Below, in pieces: positions 1 through 9,450 of a stretch of 64,000 nt of DNA. This stretch comes from Leucocoprinus leucothites (Eukaryota; Basidiomycota; Agaricomycetes; Agaricales; Agaricaceae). A program made the position numbers and the translations under genes. Under the pieces are notes generated by a model. It had not been told where the DNA came from. It searched no databases and was given only the letters and a program-made list of their open reading frames with translations. Position 1 is the first letter of the stretch; each line of letters starts with the position of its first letter. Location of the stretch: assembly GCA_013368445.1 (NCBI GenBank), contig JAACJO010000002.1, positions 1,674,001 to 1,738,000 of the forward strand. The letters are read 5' to 3'.

Positions 1-79
1 TTGATCGGGCAGGAATGAGAGCAGCATTCACGGTCAGAGCGATGAGTGAGGCCAGTGTAACCACGTAGGCCTTGAACAT
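1..79 (-). CDS. Secreted protein, N-terminal signal-peptide end only (cut by window edge)
   Basis: Reading on the minus strand from the ATG at 79, the frame stays open to the window edge and gives 26 residues beginning MFKAYVVTLASLIALTVNAA. This has a short basic start, a hydrophobic core and an Ala-rich small-residue end, as in a cleavable secretion signal, with likely cleavage near the Ala-Ala. Nothing of the mature protein is visible, so its function cannot be named. The downstream body lies outside the window. Confidence 0.6.
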   Translation of the reverse strand, partial: MFKAYVVTLASLIALTVNAALIPARS

Positions 80-1240
80 GATAAGCCCAGTAAGCTGCAA
101 GATGGGACTTCAATCTATTATTTTTAAACGGGACGCATCAATTTATGGCGGCGGTGGCAAGATTATTAATCCACCGCAGAAGCACACCAGGCAGGGCACG
201 AGGGAGGGGCCAGGCAACTGACAATATAGAAGATCGCCGAAGAATACAAGGTCTGTGTCATAGCCTCGTGTTTCAGGGAGAGGCAAGACAGGTGCGATGG
301 GTTCTAGTTGTCCGTTACAGCAGTCGCGTAGTAAACCTGCAATAAATTTCGCAACAGAAACATAGGGTCCTTAGTATAACGCTGCCGAAGGTAGCGACAG
401 CATCATTATGCAAGATTGATTCCAGCCGCAAGCTCGTTAAATGTACAAGGCCTAATGCAAGACCAGTTCAGAGATTCGGGAAAGAACGACTTGGCTTACC
501 GGACGTAAGTAAGGCGCTGGGCAGTGTTTGTATATGTTAGCGCCAGTACGTTATTTTGATATTCCAATGATGCTGGCGTCCTTGTCTATTGAACCCTCAC
601 GTTTAATTCTGTCCTGAGCGTCGAACTAACCCTCGGACCTTACATCCCAATGGTTAATCGTTTGCGGCTACTCTGAATCACCGGCTCTGACTTTCTGCGA
701 CTGAATTCTTTTGTGCCCAGGTGCGTGCCCAAATCCACCACTGCAAATTGTACATGCTTCCTACACTCGATCTCAGTATCAGGTGTTTACCCTGCAAATA
801 CAACCACAGAGGAGCCCTTTGGCCCGGTTGTCATGTTTCTGCTGTGCTGTTACACTCCTGAGGTCTATGTGGTGATATTGGAATTATGAGTGGAATCGAA
901 ATTTTGGAAAACCTTCGTTTTCTACGATGTGATTTCTGCGCCCATTCCATTGCCGCTGTGAAAGACATTATTTAGGACAAATCCATCTCCAGACATCTTG
1001 TGTGTAATATACATGCAGAAGATCTCCATCGGAAGAATCCGATGCTATAATGAGATTACGGCTAACCTCCACCTTGCCCGGAATCCATTCCGTTTTGCAA
1101 TCAGACTGATACTTCTGGAGGCTGCTACGTGGATCGCCTACGGCTGCCTTTGCACACCCCCGAAACCACGAACGGTCAATTAAAGAGTTCCCGGGTCTGG
1201 TATAAGAAGTCGTGTTCCCCCATTTCCGTCCTCCCTCGCC
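80..1240. other. Intergenic, no gene recognised
   Basis: No open frame in this stretch has a recognisable domain, usable splice pattern or family resemblance. Small open frames (about 60-106 codons, such as 968-1288 on the minus strand) look like chance. It holds the upstream region of the minus-strand secreted gene and of the plus-strand membrane gene. Confidence 0.5.
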
Positions 1241-1327
1241 ATGTCCGAATCTGAGAGCCTGCTGGGAAGAAACGATCATCTCTACCAAAGTACGCGAGAA
1301 TTTATATCCAGCATGACTGGCGTATGA
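1241..1327 (+). other. Possible upstream ORF overlapping the next start by ATGA
   Basis: An ATG at 1241 opens 28 codons (MSESESLLGRN...) ending in a TGA at 1325-1327. That stop overlaps the ATG at 1324 used for the membrane protein (ATGA arrangement). It may be a regulatory upstream ORF. It could also be a true first exon whose splice I cannot place: the GT at 1322 with the AG at 1357 would give an intron of only 36 nt and the wrong frame. Confidence 0.25.
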
Positions 1328-4300
1328 ATCTGACCCGCGGTCCTGATAACCTTTCAGCAGGCACCGACAACCCGGTTGCTTTGACCACCGAGATCGACTC
1401 GACGGCTCCAGCTGATCTAAAGCTCGAATGGGACTCGGCTGTCATATCCAAATCAGAAACCAAACGTTCCTACCAGTCACCTACTCAGAGCATATCCGAT
1501 CCATCACCCAGGACAAGCTTTGCATACCTCATGGAAATCCCGCTCCTTGCCTTCTGTCTCTTGGAAGCGGCCTTCGTCATTTTTTCCTGGGCTTGCTTCG
1601 TTCACCCTATTACGCTCCCATATGTCCAGTATTCCAACCTCTCAGCAGTGAAGAGTGCGTTCACCGCAATTTTCAATACTTGGCACTCAATTGCTGTTGC
1701 GTGCGGGGGTTCAACCTATCTCGAGTCTTTCAGCAGAGAGTGGGCCGCCCGACCAGAGAAAACTGATGCCGTTTCTACCATTTGTAGTGGTATGATTGAC
1801 CGCATCAATCATACATTCCGCGGAGGGGCAACAAAGACATTTAGAGTTGCTTTTGCGGCCTCTCTGGCCTTATTTGTCCTCCAAACAGCAGGGACATCCG
1901 CTATCATAGTCTCCGCTGTCGCTTGGCCAGGACTCGTGTCGGTCGCCAACATAAACGTGCCTCTCCCTATCGTCGCGGGATATAATGCATCAGACACTTC
2001 TTCCCTCCCCTGCATTACTTGGACCTCCTATATGAAGCGACTTGCCTTCCACTGCTTGAACTCACAATGGGAGTTACGGCTGAATTCATACCCGAAAAGA
2101 ACTGGTTCATCCCACTGCCTAAACTCAACGAGAGCAGTCATGAAGCGCTCTCAGTCACTTACGGCACGGACATTGTTCGCTTCAATTATTCCTGTCGATG
2201 GCAAGCCCTTGAGAGCGTTTCTGATTCTGGAATTGTAATTGGAGGCAAAACATGGCACGCGCCTGCTGGAGTTAACCCTGTTTTGTCGGGACTGGGTAAG
2301 TTGATCCTGGTCCATTGACTGCTAAAAGAGCTGATTTGTGCCACAAGTGAATTTGTCCACTGTCATTGGACTTGAACCGAACGGCCAAGATTACGGAGCG
2401 GGAGAATCAGCTTTCTTGTTTTTGGGCGGAAACTCGACCTTGCCTGCCACTCCACCCGAGACAATCACATATGCAAACAGATGGATTGACCTCGGGGGTC
2501 TGCCGACTACCGACCTCAGGGTTTTGACGAGTGAATCGTTCAACGCCCCCCTCGCCACTCTCCTCATTTGTGATCCACACCTTGATTTCACTTCTGGGAC
2601 TGTTCGCCTTAGCCCTACCCTTAGCCCCAGTGCACCAGATATCGAAGTTATTTCACAGACCTCGCATGTGCCTATTGGAAACATCGATCCAGCCACTGTG
2701 CGCGTTTTATTCGCTGAGGGACAAGTTTATACCACCGGACCGTACCCCGTACTTCTTAACCCTACTATCCCAAATTCCCTTTTCTTTCCCTCGCAATTCA
2801 TGGAGAAGGAGGGCCCTGTTGCACCGCTTGACTCGGAGAAAATCGCAGAGCAGATCGGAAGAGGCAACCTTGCCCTCATGAAGAGGTTCACTGGTGGATT
2901 CACTGGGGCTGCCACTGACCCGCTTGTAGGTTTGAAGGCCCAAGCGTCCACAACTACCACAGTCAAAGGAAGTTATGAGAACTCCAAGCTTGCGTTGGTA
3001 GCGAGTGCCCCATTCGTTATTATTCATTCAATTTTGTTTGTGGCTCTAGTCGCTGTGTTATTAAGGCTGCGATTTCTCAACGTGATGGCTGGTCGACCAT
3101 CATTCGGACTAACAAATCTGGAGAAAGCTTTGGTCGGAAACTCCCTATTGATGCAAACCAGTCATTCCGAAAGCCCCCAACCTCTTGCGCGAACTGTCTC
3201 GCATACATCGATAGCTTCCAAGGCAAACCCCGACTTCTCGACACTCATAGACCATCATATTGACCCACCAGTCGAGATCGTACCTAATCCCCCATTAGAT
3301 CTGGACCCTTCACCCGCTGCTGCTAGTACCTCTGAATCTGACACCCTCCTATCTGGCTTTCGTAACCCTATTTCGTATCTCACGAAGCTTACGCCTCTTC
3401 TCACCTTCCATTTCATTACTTTTTTCCTCCTGGAAGCTATCTTTCTTGCCCTGTTCTGGGTCTGCTTTGCTCACCCTATACCCCTCCCAATTGTTGGTTC
3501 TCCCGACCTCTCAACAGCGAAAAGTGCATTAACTGCATTCTTCGCGGTATGGCATACCGTCGCCATTTCATGTGGAGGAACTATCTGTCTTCAGTCATTC
3601 AGCCGGGAGTGGGCTGCTCGGCAAGAAAGAACTGATATTGTCTCCACTATCACGAGTGGCATAACCGACCGCTTTCAATACTTCATCAAGCCGAGGGCAA
3701 CAAAGACGTTCCAAGGCGCTTTGTTTATCTTCCTGTGCTTAATGGTCCTACGGACGACGGGAACTTCCACCGTTATCACAGCCGCCTCCACCAGGTCAGC
3801 ATCTATAGCTGCAGTTAATCTTGATGCAGTTCCTTTTCGGGGATCAGATTTTGATGCCTATAATGACACTTTGGAAGGGGGGATTTCCAATCTTCAGGAG
3901 CTTACCTGGTTCGCTTTTGTTGACATAGCAATTGAGCAGTTTTCTGGATTAAAAGTGGGATATAGGGTAGAGCCAAACTGGGTCATCCCTCTCCCTGTTC
4001 GAGACTTCGGTAGTGATGCCACCGCGGTTACGTATAGAACAGACCTTGTACATTTCCAGTATTCCTGCCAGTGGCGCGCGCCAACCTTCGACAACTTCAG
4101 TCATGTCATTTTAGATGGGGGGATATGGTCCAGTCGCGGAACGAGTCCGCCCCTCGAGGGTATGTTTCAAGACTAGACTTGGGTTTAGCTGAAAATCTGA
4201 CCTGGAGGGTAGTCCAGGGATCGGTGATTTCTGGTTTCACGCCCGACGGTGCTGCGACCGGAGAGTCCGTATTTTTATTTTTCGGGGGAAATTCAACTGC

Positions 4301-4988
4301 CACTTCGCCACCGCAATGGCTCGAACTAGGCAATATATCGGCATCCGACCGCACAATGGTGCCGACTATCAACTCAACTAATGCACCAGCCAGGATCGCT
4401 AGTCTCCTGGTTTGCAATCCCCAATTCCAATTCACATCGGGAGAAGTTCTGTTCATACCCACTTCCAACCCAAGTGCGCTCGAGGTCATGGTTCAATCCC
4501 ATGATTTGGAAGCGCCACCCGTTGGTAACATAAACCCTGACACCATACGAAGTTTGTTTACTTGGATGGTGCCGCACATCGGTGACAATGAAGACCCGTT
4601 CAATGTCCATTCGCTCTCCGCCAACCTGTTTGTACCGGAAGCACTGGATGGCAAGCCCGGTCCTGTCTTCCCTGACCTTCATGTAATAGAGGAACGCCTG
4701 GATAACTTCACCCTCTCTGCCTTGAAAGTATTTACCTATGGATATAGCCAAGATCCCCTTTCTCCCGTCACTGGCACTTCACTAACAACGTCGAATACAA
4801 CACCTGTCAACGCACGCGTCGTCAGCAATCAGCTTGCACTTTCAGCAAGCCTTCCTTTTGCGACCTCCCATTCGGTGCTATTCATGATCACTGCGATAGG
4901 TCTAGCAATTTTGTCAGCATTGAACCACGCACATAATCGCGCACCATTTGACCTCGTTAACGTGGAAAATATTTTGAGGGGTACGTGA
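1324..4988 (+). CDS. Two-unit (internally duplicated) multi-pass membrane protein of unknown function, with one frameshift
   Basis: I do not recognise this family. The gene encodes two homologous units in one continuous frame. Each unit has a polar leader, a TM helix (unit 1: LLAFCLLEAAFVIFSWACF), a second and third helix separated by a conserved SFSREWAARxExTD motif, an ectodomain containing a FLF(L/F)GGNST motif, and a C-terminal helix. Unit 1 covers about 1324-3150 and unit 2 about 3380-4988; no stop separates them. Each unit has one matching intron in the same place and phase: 2296-2347 (52 nt) and 4160-4212 (53 nt). In unit 1 the frame changes near 2020. Aligned to unit 2, a single missing base explains it exactly: the coding length is 3560 nt, one short of 1187 codons. 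The TGA at 4986 may instead be spliced out, because a consensus donor GTACGTGAG lies at 4981 and an acceptor at 5057 would lead to a stop at 5102-5104. Confidence 0.55.
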
Positions 4989-6011
4989 GCACTTGCCTCT
5001 GCAAGCAGCTCTCCTGCTTTGATCGCGGTGGTCTGAGACTTCGTGAATTTTCACAAGGTCATGCTTTCGTGTCGTTCCCATTAAATAGACTTGACCCGAC
5101 ATAAAGTTTCTGTAATTTGATGTCCCGCCTCCGAGTTACATTCAATCCCGACTTTGTCTTCGCAGCCCGACCATGCAAGCCAATATTTGTCTTGTTCAGT
5201 CTCACTTCAGATTGCGCATCTCGTACTGACTGTGAGGACATGGTATCTTTCTTGCTAGTCACAAATCCAACTGGTTCGCCGTGCTAGTCCCGGTCACATC
5301 CATCAAAGACATCTGCGACAATAGCCGATCATTCGACCAGGTGTCTTTGACAAGGCTACGTAGCGCCTAACTGAGTGGATGGCAAAGCGGTCGAGGCGCC
5401 ATCAACTTATACGGTGTCGACAAAGTGGTTCATCGCCTCTATCAGAGGAATCTACAGATACAGTCATCTACACAGCTGATTGAACGAGTCAGTGGCAACA
5501 AGCGAGCTGGCTTTTCATTTGCGTGGTCGATAGTGAGCATGGTACTCGCACAGCGACTAGCGACCCCAGTCTCCTAGCAGGTCTTATATGGTGAGCAACA
5601 CACGAGTAGCTACTCTCTGCCACTTATTTCATCGTCGATTAGGGCGTATGGCCCCAACCCAATCCTCATGTTTGATCTACATCCTCGCCTCATGTCAAAC
5701 AGTAGTCAATGAGGAGACTTGACTTGTTCTAGGCCTTCATCTATGTAGTCATATTAATACACATAAAAACATTGTAAAATGGTTCATCGTCCTGCAGTAC
5801 TATGGTTAGTACACGACATGCTATAAGTTAGGTATGCTTTAGTAGTTGACATCAGGGGTCGTACAGTCATACAACGGGTGAAAGCTCGAGAAGGTACAAA
5901 TCATACGGAAAGCAAATTGCAAAACAAGGTGAGATCACCGGGTAGGGAGGAACGTGGCTGCGTTATCGTTTCAGTATCACAGCATCACAGCAAAGCTTCC
6001 GGAGGGAATGA
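4989..6011. other. Intergenic, no gene recognised
   Basis: Apart from a possible short last exon of the preceding gene (5058-5104), I see no coding signal here. It lies between the 3' end of a plus-strand gene and the 3' end of the minus-strand M50B protease, so it should contain two terminators. Open frames here are short and unlike any family. Confidence 0.5.
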
Positions 6012-7307
6012 TCACATACCTGCTTGTGCATCCATTTCTTCCCGGGTCATCTGTCGGAGCAAACATTAAACGTGAGATGAGATACGAGGCTTTCCAAGTG
6101 CGTACTTTGAAAGCATAGATTCCTAGTAAGGAGAATCCCGCAAGTGCTCCGAGCTGGAAGATAATCCAGAACATAGCCCAAACTTAGAGTTGAGAGTGAT
6201 CAGCGTCGTGCTTCTTCTTGAGAGGGTGAAATTAAACATACTGTGTGTTGGAATCTTGGGATACAGTATAGCGAACTGGGCAGCATCTGAGTCGTTCGTC
6301 TTGTGGAAAAAGCGATCGTCGGCCACGTCCCCTACTCAAATGAGATTCGGACCCCGCGAAAAAGTTACTAGACGTACAAATTACAAACAAAATACTGATA
6401 AACGTTAGAAACTGGAAGTATAACATGTGTTTGAATACTCACTTCATGACGCCGATAAATAGACAGTACCAACGAAGGGCCTGCCTGTGTGCTGGTAAAT
6501 GCCTGATGCATAACGACGGCGACAAGGAGCAACAACGCACGCATGATCAATGAACCAGAACCCGATCAGCAAACCCTCATACAAAAAGGTCAGTGCAATG
6601 GTTCTGCAATGGTCTGATTCAGCATGGAGAATGGAGGGATGCGCAGCACTCACAGCTTATCGCGCACCAACGCGAGGGGCATTAGAAGGCCAATGCCCAG
6701 CACAAAACTCATGATCTTCGCCACCAGACTAGCATACCCCGCCATAATAAACACTCCACCAAACAGTGTCGATCCGATGTACCCGGCAGCCAGAATCATG
6801 GTTGGAACCCCACCCTCCACAATTGTGGCCCCTCCTACATGTGGGTCTATCGTTATCTTCAATATTCGTCCACCGGTCATGATGGCCTGCAAAGAACATA
6901 ATGTTTCAATTCATTTCGGTTAGAGGACATACGCGACTTACAACTATGATGTGACATAGTTCATGCCAGCCGATAGTGAACAGTTTCAAAGGATTTATGA
7001 GGTTCCGTACGACGGGCACGTTCCAAAAGCCGAATATTATTACGGCCATAGCGACCATCTGGAGTGTTCAGAGGGGAGATTGATAGAGTATCGGGATACT
7101 AGCTGACGAATATCGTACCACATATAGCACCACCACCTGTATGCAGCATGGGAGCAGAAGAATAGCCGAACTGAATAAGTAAAGATGGGCACCGCAGGAC
7201 ACAAGGGCAAACATTACCTGGTCGCTTGAGGGTTGCAAAGGGCTTTGTACGGCACCTGTTATACTGGGCATGGGGGGAGCAATAGGTCTTCGTGATATGG
7301 TAGCCAT
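6012..7307 (-). CDS. M50B-type zinc metalloprotease-like membrane protein
   Basis: Ten exons on the minus strand (7307-7218, 7136-7119, 7058-6942, 6886-6654, 6603-6541, 6484-6443, 6394-6378, 6331-6242, 6182-6106, 6050-6012) join in frame to 261 codons. The third exon ends with the zinc-binding signature HELCH (residues about 81-85), preceded by a hydrophobic helix ending FGFWNVPVV. Further helices follow, then the family block WDVADDRFFHKTNDSDAAQF and a C-terminal TM helix. This layout and length match the fungal peptidase M50B-like family, presumed intramembrane or membrane-bound proteases; the substrate is unknown. Two exons are only 18 and 17 nt, and each is required to keep the family alignment. 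The first 30 residues are a poorly conserved cytosolic tail. The gene is divergent from the H2A-like gene at 7702. Confidence 0.82.
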
Positions 7308-7701
7308 GACTTTTAAAAGGAGTGACGGTGCGCGGAGCAAACGAGTGTGTATGTGTAACGGTGTGTGAGGGTGTCTGGAGGAGCGTTTGTTGTTCCAGGG
7401 TTCGGTGAGGCGAGCTGTGCGTGGTAGAACGTATACAAATGGTCTGATTGGAAGCCAAAGGGGCGTGTTTTATCGCTGCCGATGGCGTAGTGCCTCGTTT
7501 GCGCGCAGCCTCGTGTCCTTGCCACTAGGAGAGATCGAGAACCATGAACTATCTCTACTTTCCTTTTTAGGACAAACAACTCCTCACGTGGCTCTGGAAG
7601 GCGCGTCGTAGCGCTAATGAGCTCCTAGATTAAATACAGTATGGATCCCCCCGGCTACTCATTCTTGTTTCCTCCCTCCCAACTCGTCTCCTGAACAACA
7701 A
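7308..7701. promoter_or_regulatory. Shared divergent promoter region (M50B gene and H2A-like gene 1)
   Basis: 394 bp separate the minus-strand ATG at 7307 from the plus-strand ATG at 7702. No other gene is visible. A small open frame from the ATG at 7641 (MDPPGYSFLFPPSQLVS, then stop) would be an upstream ORF if transcribed toward the histone-like gene. No TATA box is obvious close to either start. Confidence 0.4.
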
Positions 7702-8407
7702 ATGGTATGTATTGGGCTTTTATGTTCTCAAATACCATACTCACCGTTTTTCCCATCGGAAGGGTGGCATTGCATACGCGACTGTTCGTTCCTCAGCTCC
7801 AGCTGGGTAGGCTTTTACCCCTGTTCCTGTCCCTGACCTTGCTGTCGTCTAACTCAGTCATTGTTCTTTTATTCCAGGAAGGTATCCCCAACCCCGATTG
7901 CTAAAAGAAAGCGTCTCACATCGCGAGGACATGATGTAGGGATTCGATTCCCAATTGGTGAAGTTCACCATCATTTGAGGCAGAGGTCGAAGTCCAAGTA
8001 CCTGATAACAAATGATGCTGCAGGTATTCACTCTACACCGTTCTAATGTGCGGACAAGGCCTAATAGGACATAGTTTTTGCAGGAAGTGTGATTGAATAC
8101 CTCTGTGCCGAGATTTTAGAGCAGGCTGGATCCATTAGTACTTCGGAAGGCAGCGCAAGGGTTATCCAGCCCATTCATCTCCAGCTAGCATTTTCGCAGG
8201 ACTCAGAGTGAGTCAATAACCATAGATCCTACACGTGGTTCTGATGACGATTGTGCTAGGCTACGACTGTTGCTGGACAATATCCTGTCCGCAACTCCAA
8301 AGCATCGTTTAAATTTGCGTACGGAGTTGGAGCGAGAATCAGACCTTTGTGATGTATTCCAGAGCTTATCAGTGAGTAGAAATAAAATAGAAGAAACCTT
8401 CCTTTGA
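7702..8407 (+). CDS. Divergent histone H2A-like protein 1
   Basis: Five exons (7702-7704, 7763-7806, 7878-8023, 8084-8207, 8260-8407) give 154 residues. A basic tail is followed by GIRFPIGEVHHHLRQRS, matching the H2A GLQFPVGRxHRxLR block. Next comes VIEYLCAEILEQAGS, matching H2A LEYLTAEILELAGN, and then a HLQLAF...DSELRLLL block, matching HLQLAIRNDEELNKLL. The acidic-patch positions equivalent to H2A E56, E61, E64, D90 and E92 are kept (E69, E74, E77, D104, E106), while E91 is Ser. It is far more divergent than any canonical H2A or H2A.Z I know. The first exon is just the ATG. The last exon may instead splice at 8372 to an acceptor at 8420. It probably acts in nucleosomes as a variant H2A, but this is inference. 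A second H2A-like gene follows at 8605 with introns at equivalent positions. Confidence 0.72.
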
Positions 8408-8604
8408 CTTCTTTCTTAGTTTTAGCATGATATATACACCCTACTAGTAAAGGGATTCCTTTTTTCCAAGTGACAGTTTAACGTACCTTAATCCGAGTCC
8501 AGTATTTATATTGTGATGAATATGATAGCACCGACCACCCGCCCGAATCATTTTCGACTAGTACCCTCAGTTCAGCCTCGACTCTTTAAACATCAAGCCC
8601 TGCT

Positions 8605-9273
8605 ATGTCGACTAACGAGCCATCTCGAAGTACTGCCAGACTTGAACCAACTCAACGGCCCCATCGTCACCTCGGAGGCAAAAGGTATGATTCAGCTATT
8701 TATTAACTTCAATAGCGTGGTGCTTAATGGGGCTGGAGTCTTAAGATGATGACCGCACAACTTGGCAGAAAGGGGCGAGTCTCTAAATCCAAGAAAGCTG
8801 GGCTTATATTTCCTGTTACGCGTATCAGAAGGAATATGCGCGAGTACTCGGGAAACGGTCAGACTATAAGGGTGGAAGCAGCAGGTGCAGTCTTTTCCGA
8901 ATCTCCCTTGTAGGCCCATGACTAGACCCAAGTTTAGTATTTTTGGCTGCCGTCTTGGAATACCTTCACATTAGACTTGGTGAATTCAGCGGCCGTGGTG
9001 ATTCACACACTCAAAAAAGTTTCCATTACACCTCGAGCCATCTTCCTCGCTGTCGTACAAGATAAAGAGTGCGTAGAAAACAATCAAACTCATTTAAACT
9101 AATCTCAATATTCCTCGCATTTAGGCTTGAGATGCTGCTAGGGCACGTCACGATCCGGGATGGTGGAGTGGGTGAGTCTGGCCTTTTGTTCGTTCTTTTG
9201 TGTGGTGAAATATCGCCTGACGTTTCCTGTTCTCGTAGAGCCTTTCGCCAACTCGATTGATAGCTCAGATTAG
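8605..9273 (+). pseudogene. Divergent histone H2A-like gene 2, with an apparent one-base frameshift
   Basis: Exons 8605-8684, 8769-8884, 8938-9068, 9125-9171 and 9239-9273 total 409 nt, one more than 136 codons. The parts are clearly H2A: KKAGLIFPVTRIRRNMRE, then VFLAAVLEYL, then in another frame KKVSITPRAIFLAVVQDKE, then LEMLLGHVTIRDGGV. The frame change falls at about 8991-8995, where removing one base restores an ungapped alignment with H2A through the end of alpha-2 and loop 2. Splice positions after the alpha-1/loop-1 Ala-Ala and within QDKE are the same as in H2A-like gene 1 just upstream. At acidic-patch positions E61 and E91 it has Arg and Lys. It may be a young pseudogene, or the extra base may be an assembly error and the gene functional. 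It ends 177 bp before PAT1. Confidence 0.68.
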
Positions 9274-9450
9274 GATTAGAGCTTAGAGATTTCGTCATCG
9301 AAATATAATTCAAGTTGTTTTGTTGTGTTTGGCGCTGAGAAAGAAAGTGGAAATTGCTGACCGAACGTTTTGCTGAGCGTTGACTGAGTCCTGTCTGGCC
9401 GCCCTGGCCAATTTTCAGCCCTCTCTTCGTCTTCTGAACTTCATGCCCTT

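Noticed and set aside
145..345. 66-codon open frame on plus
   Set aside because: No family resemblance, no splice partners, Arg-rich chance composition.
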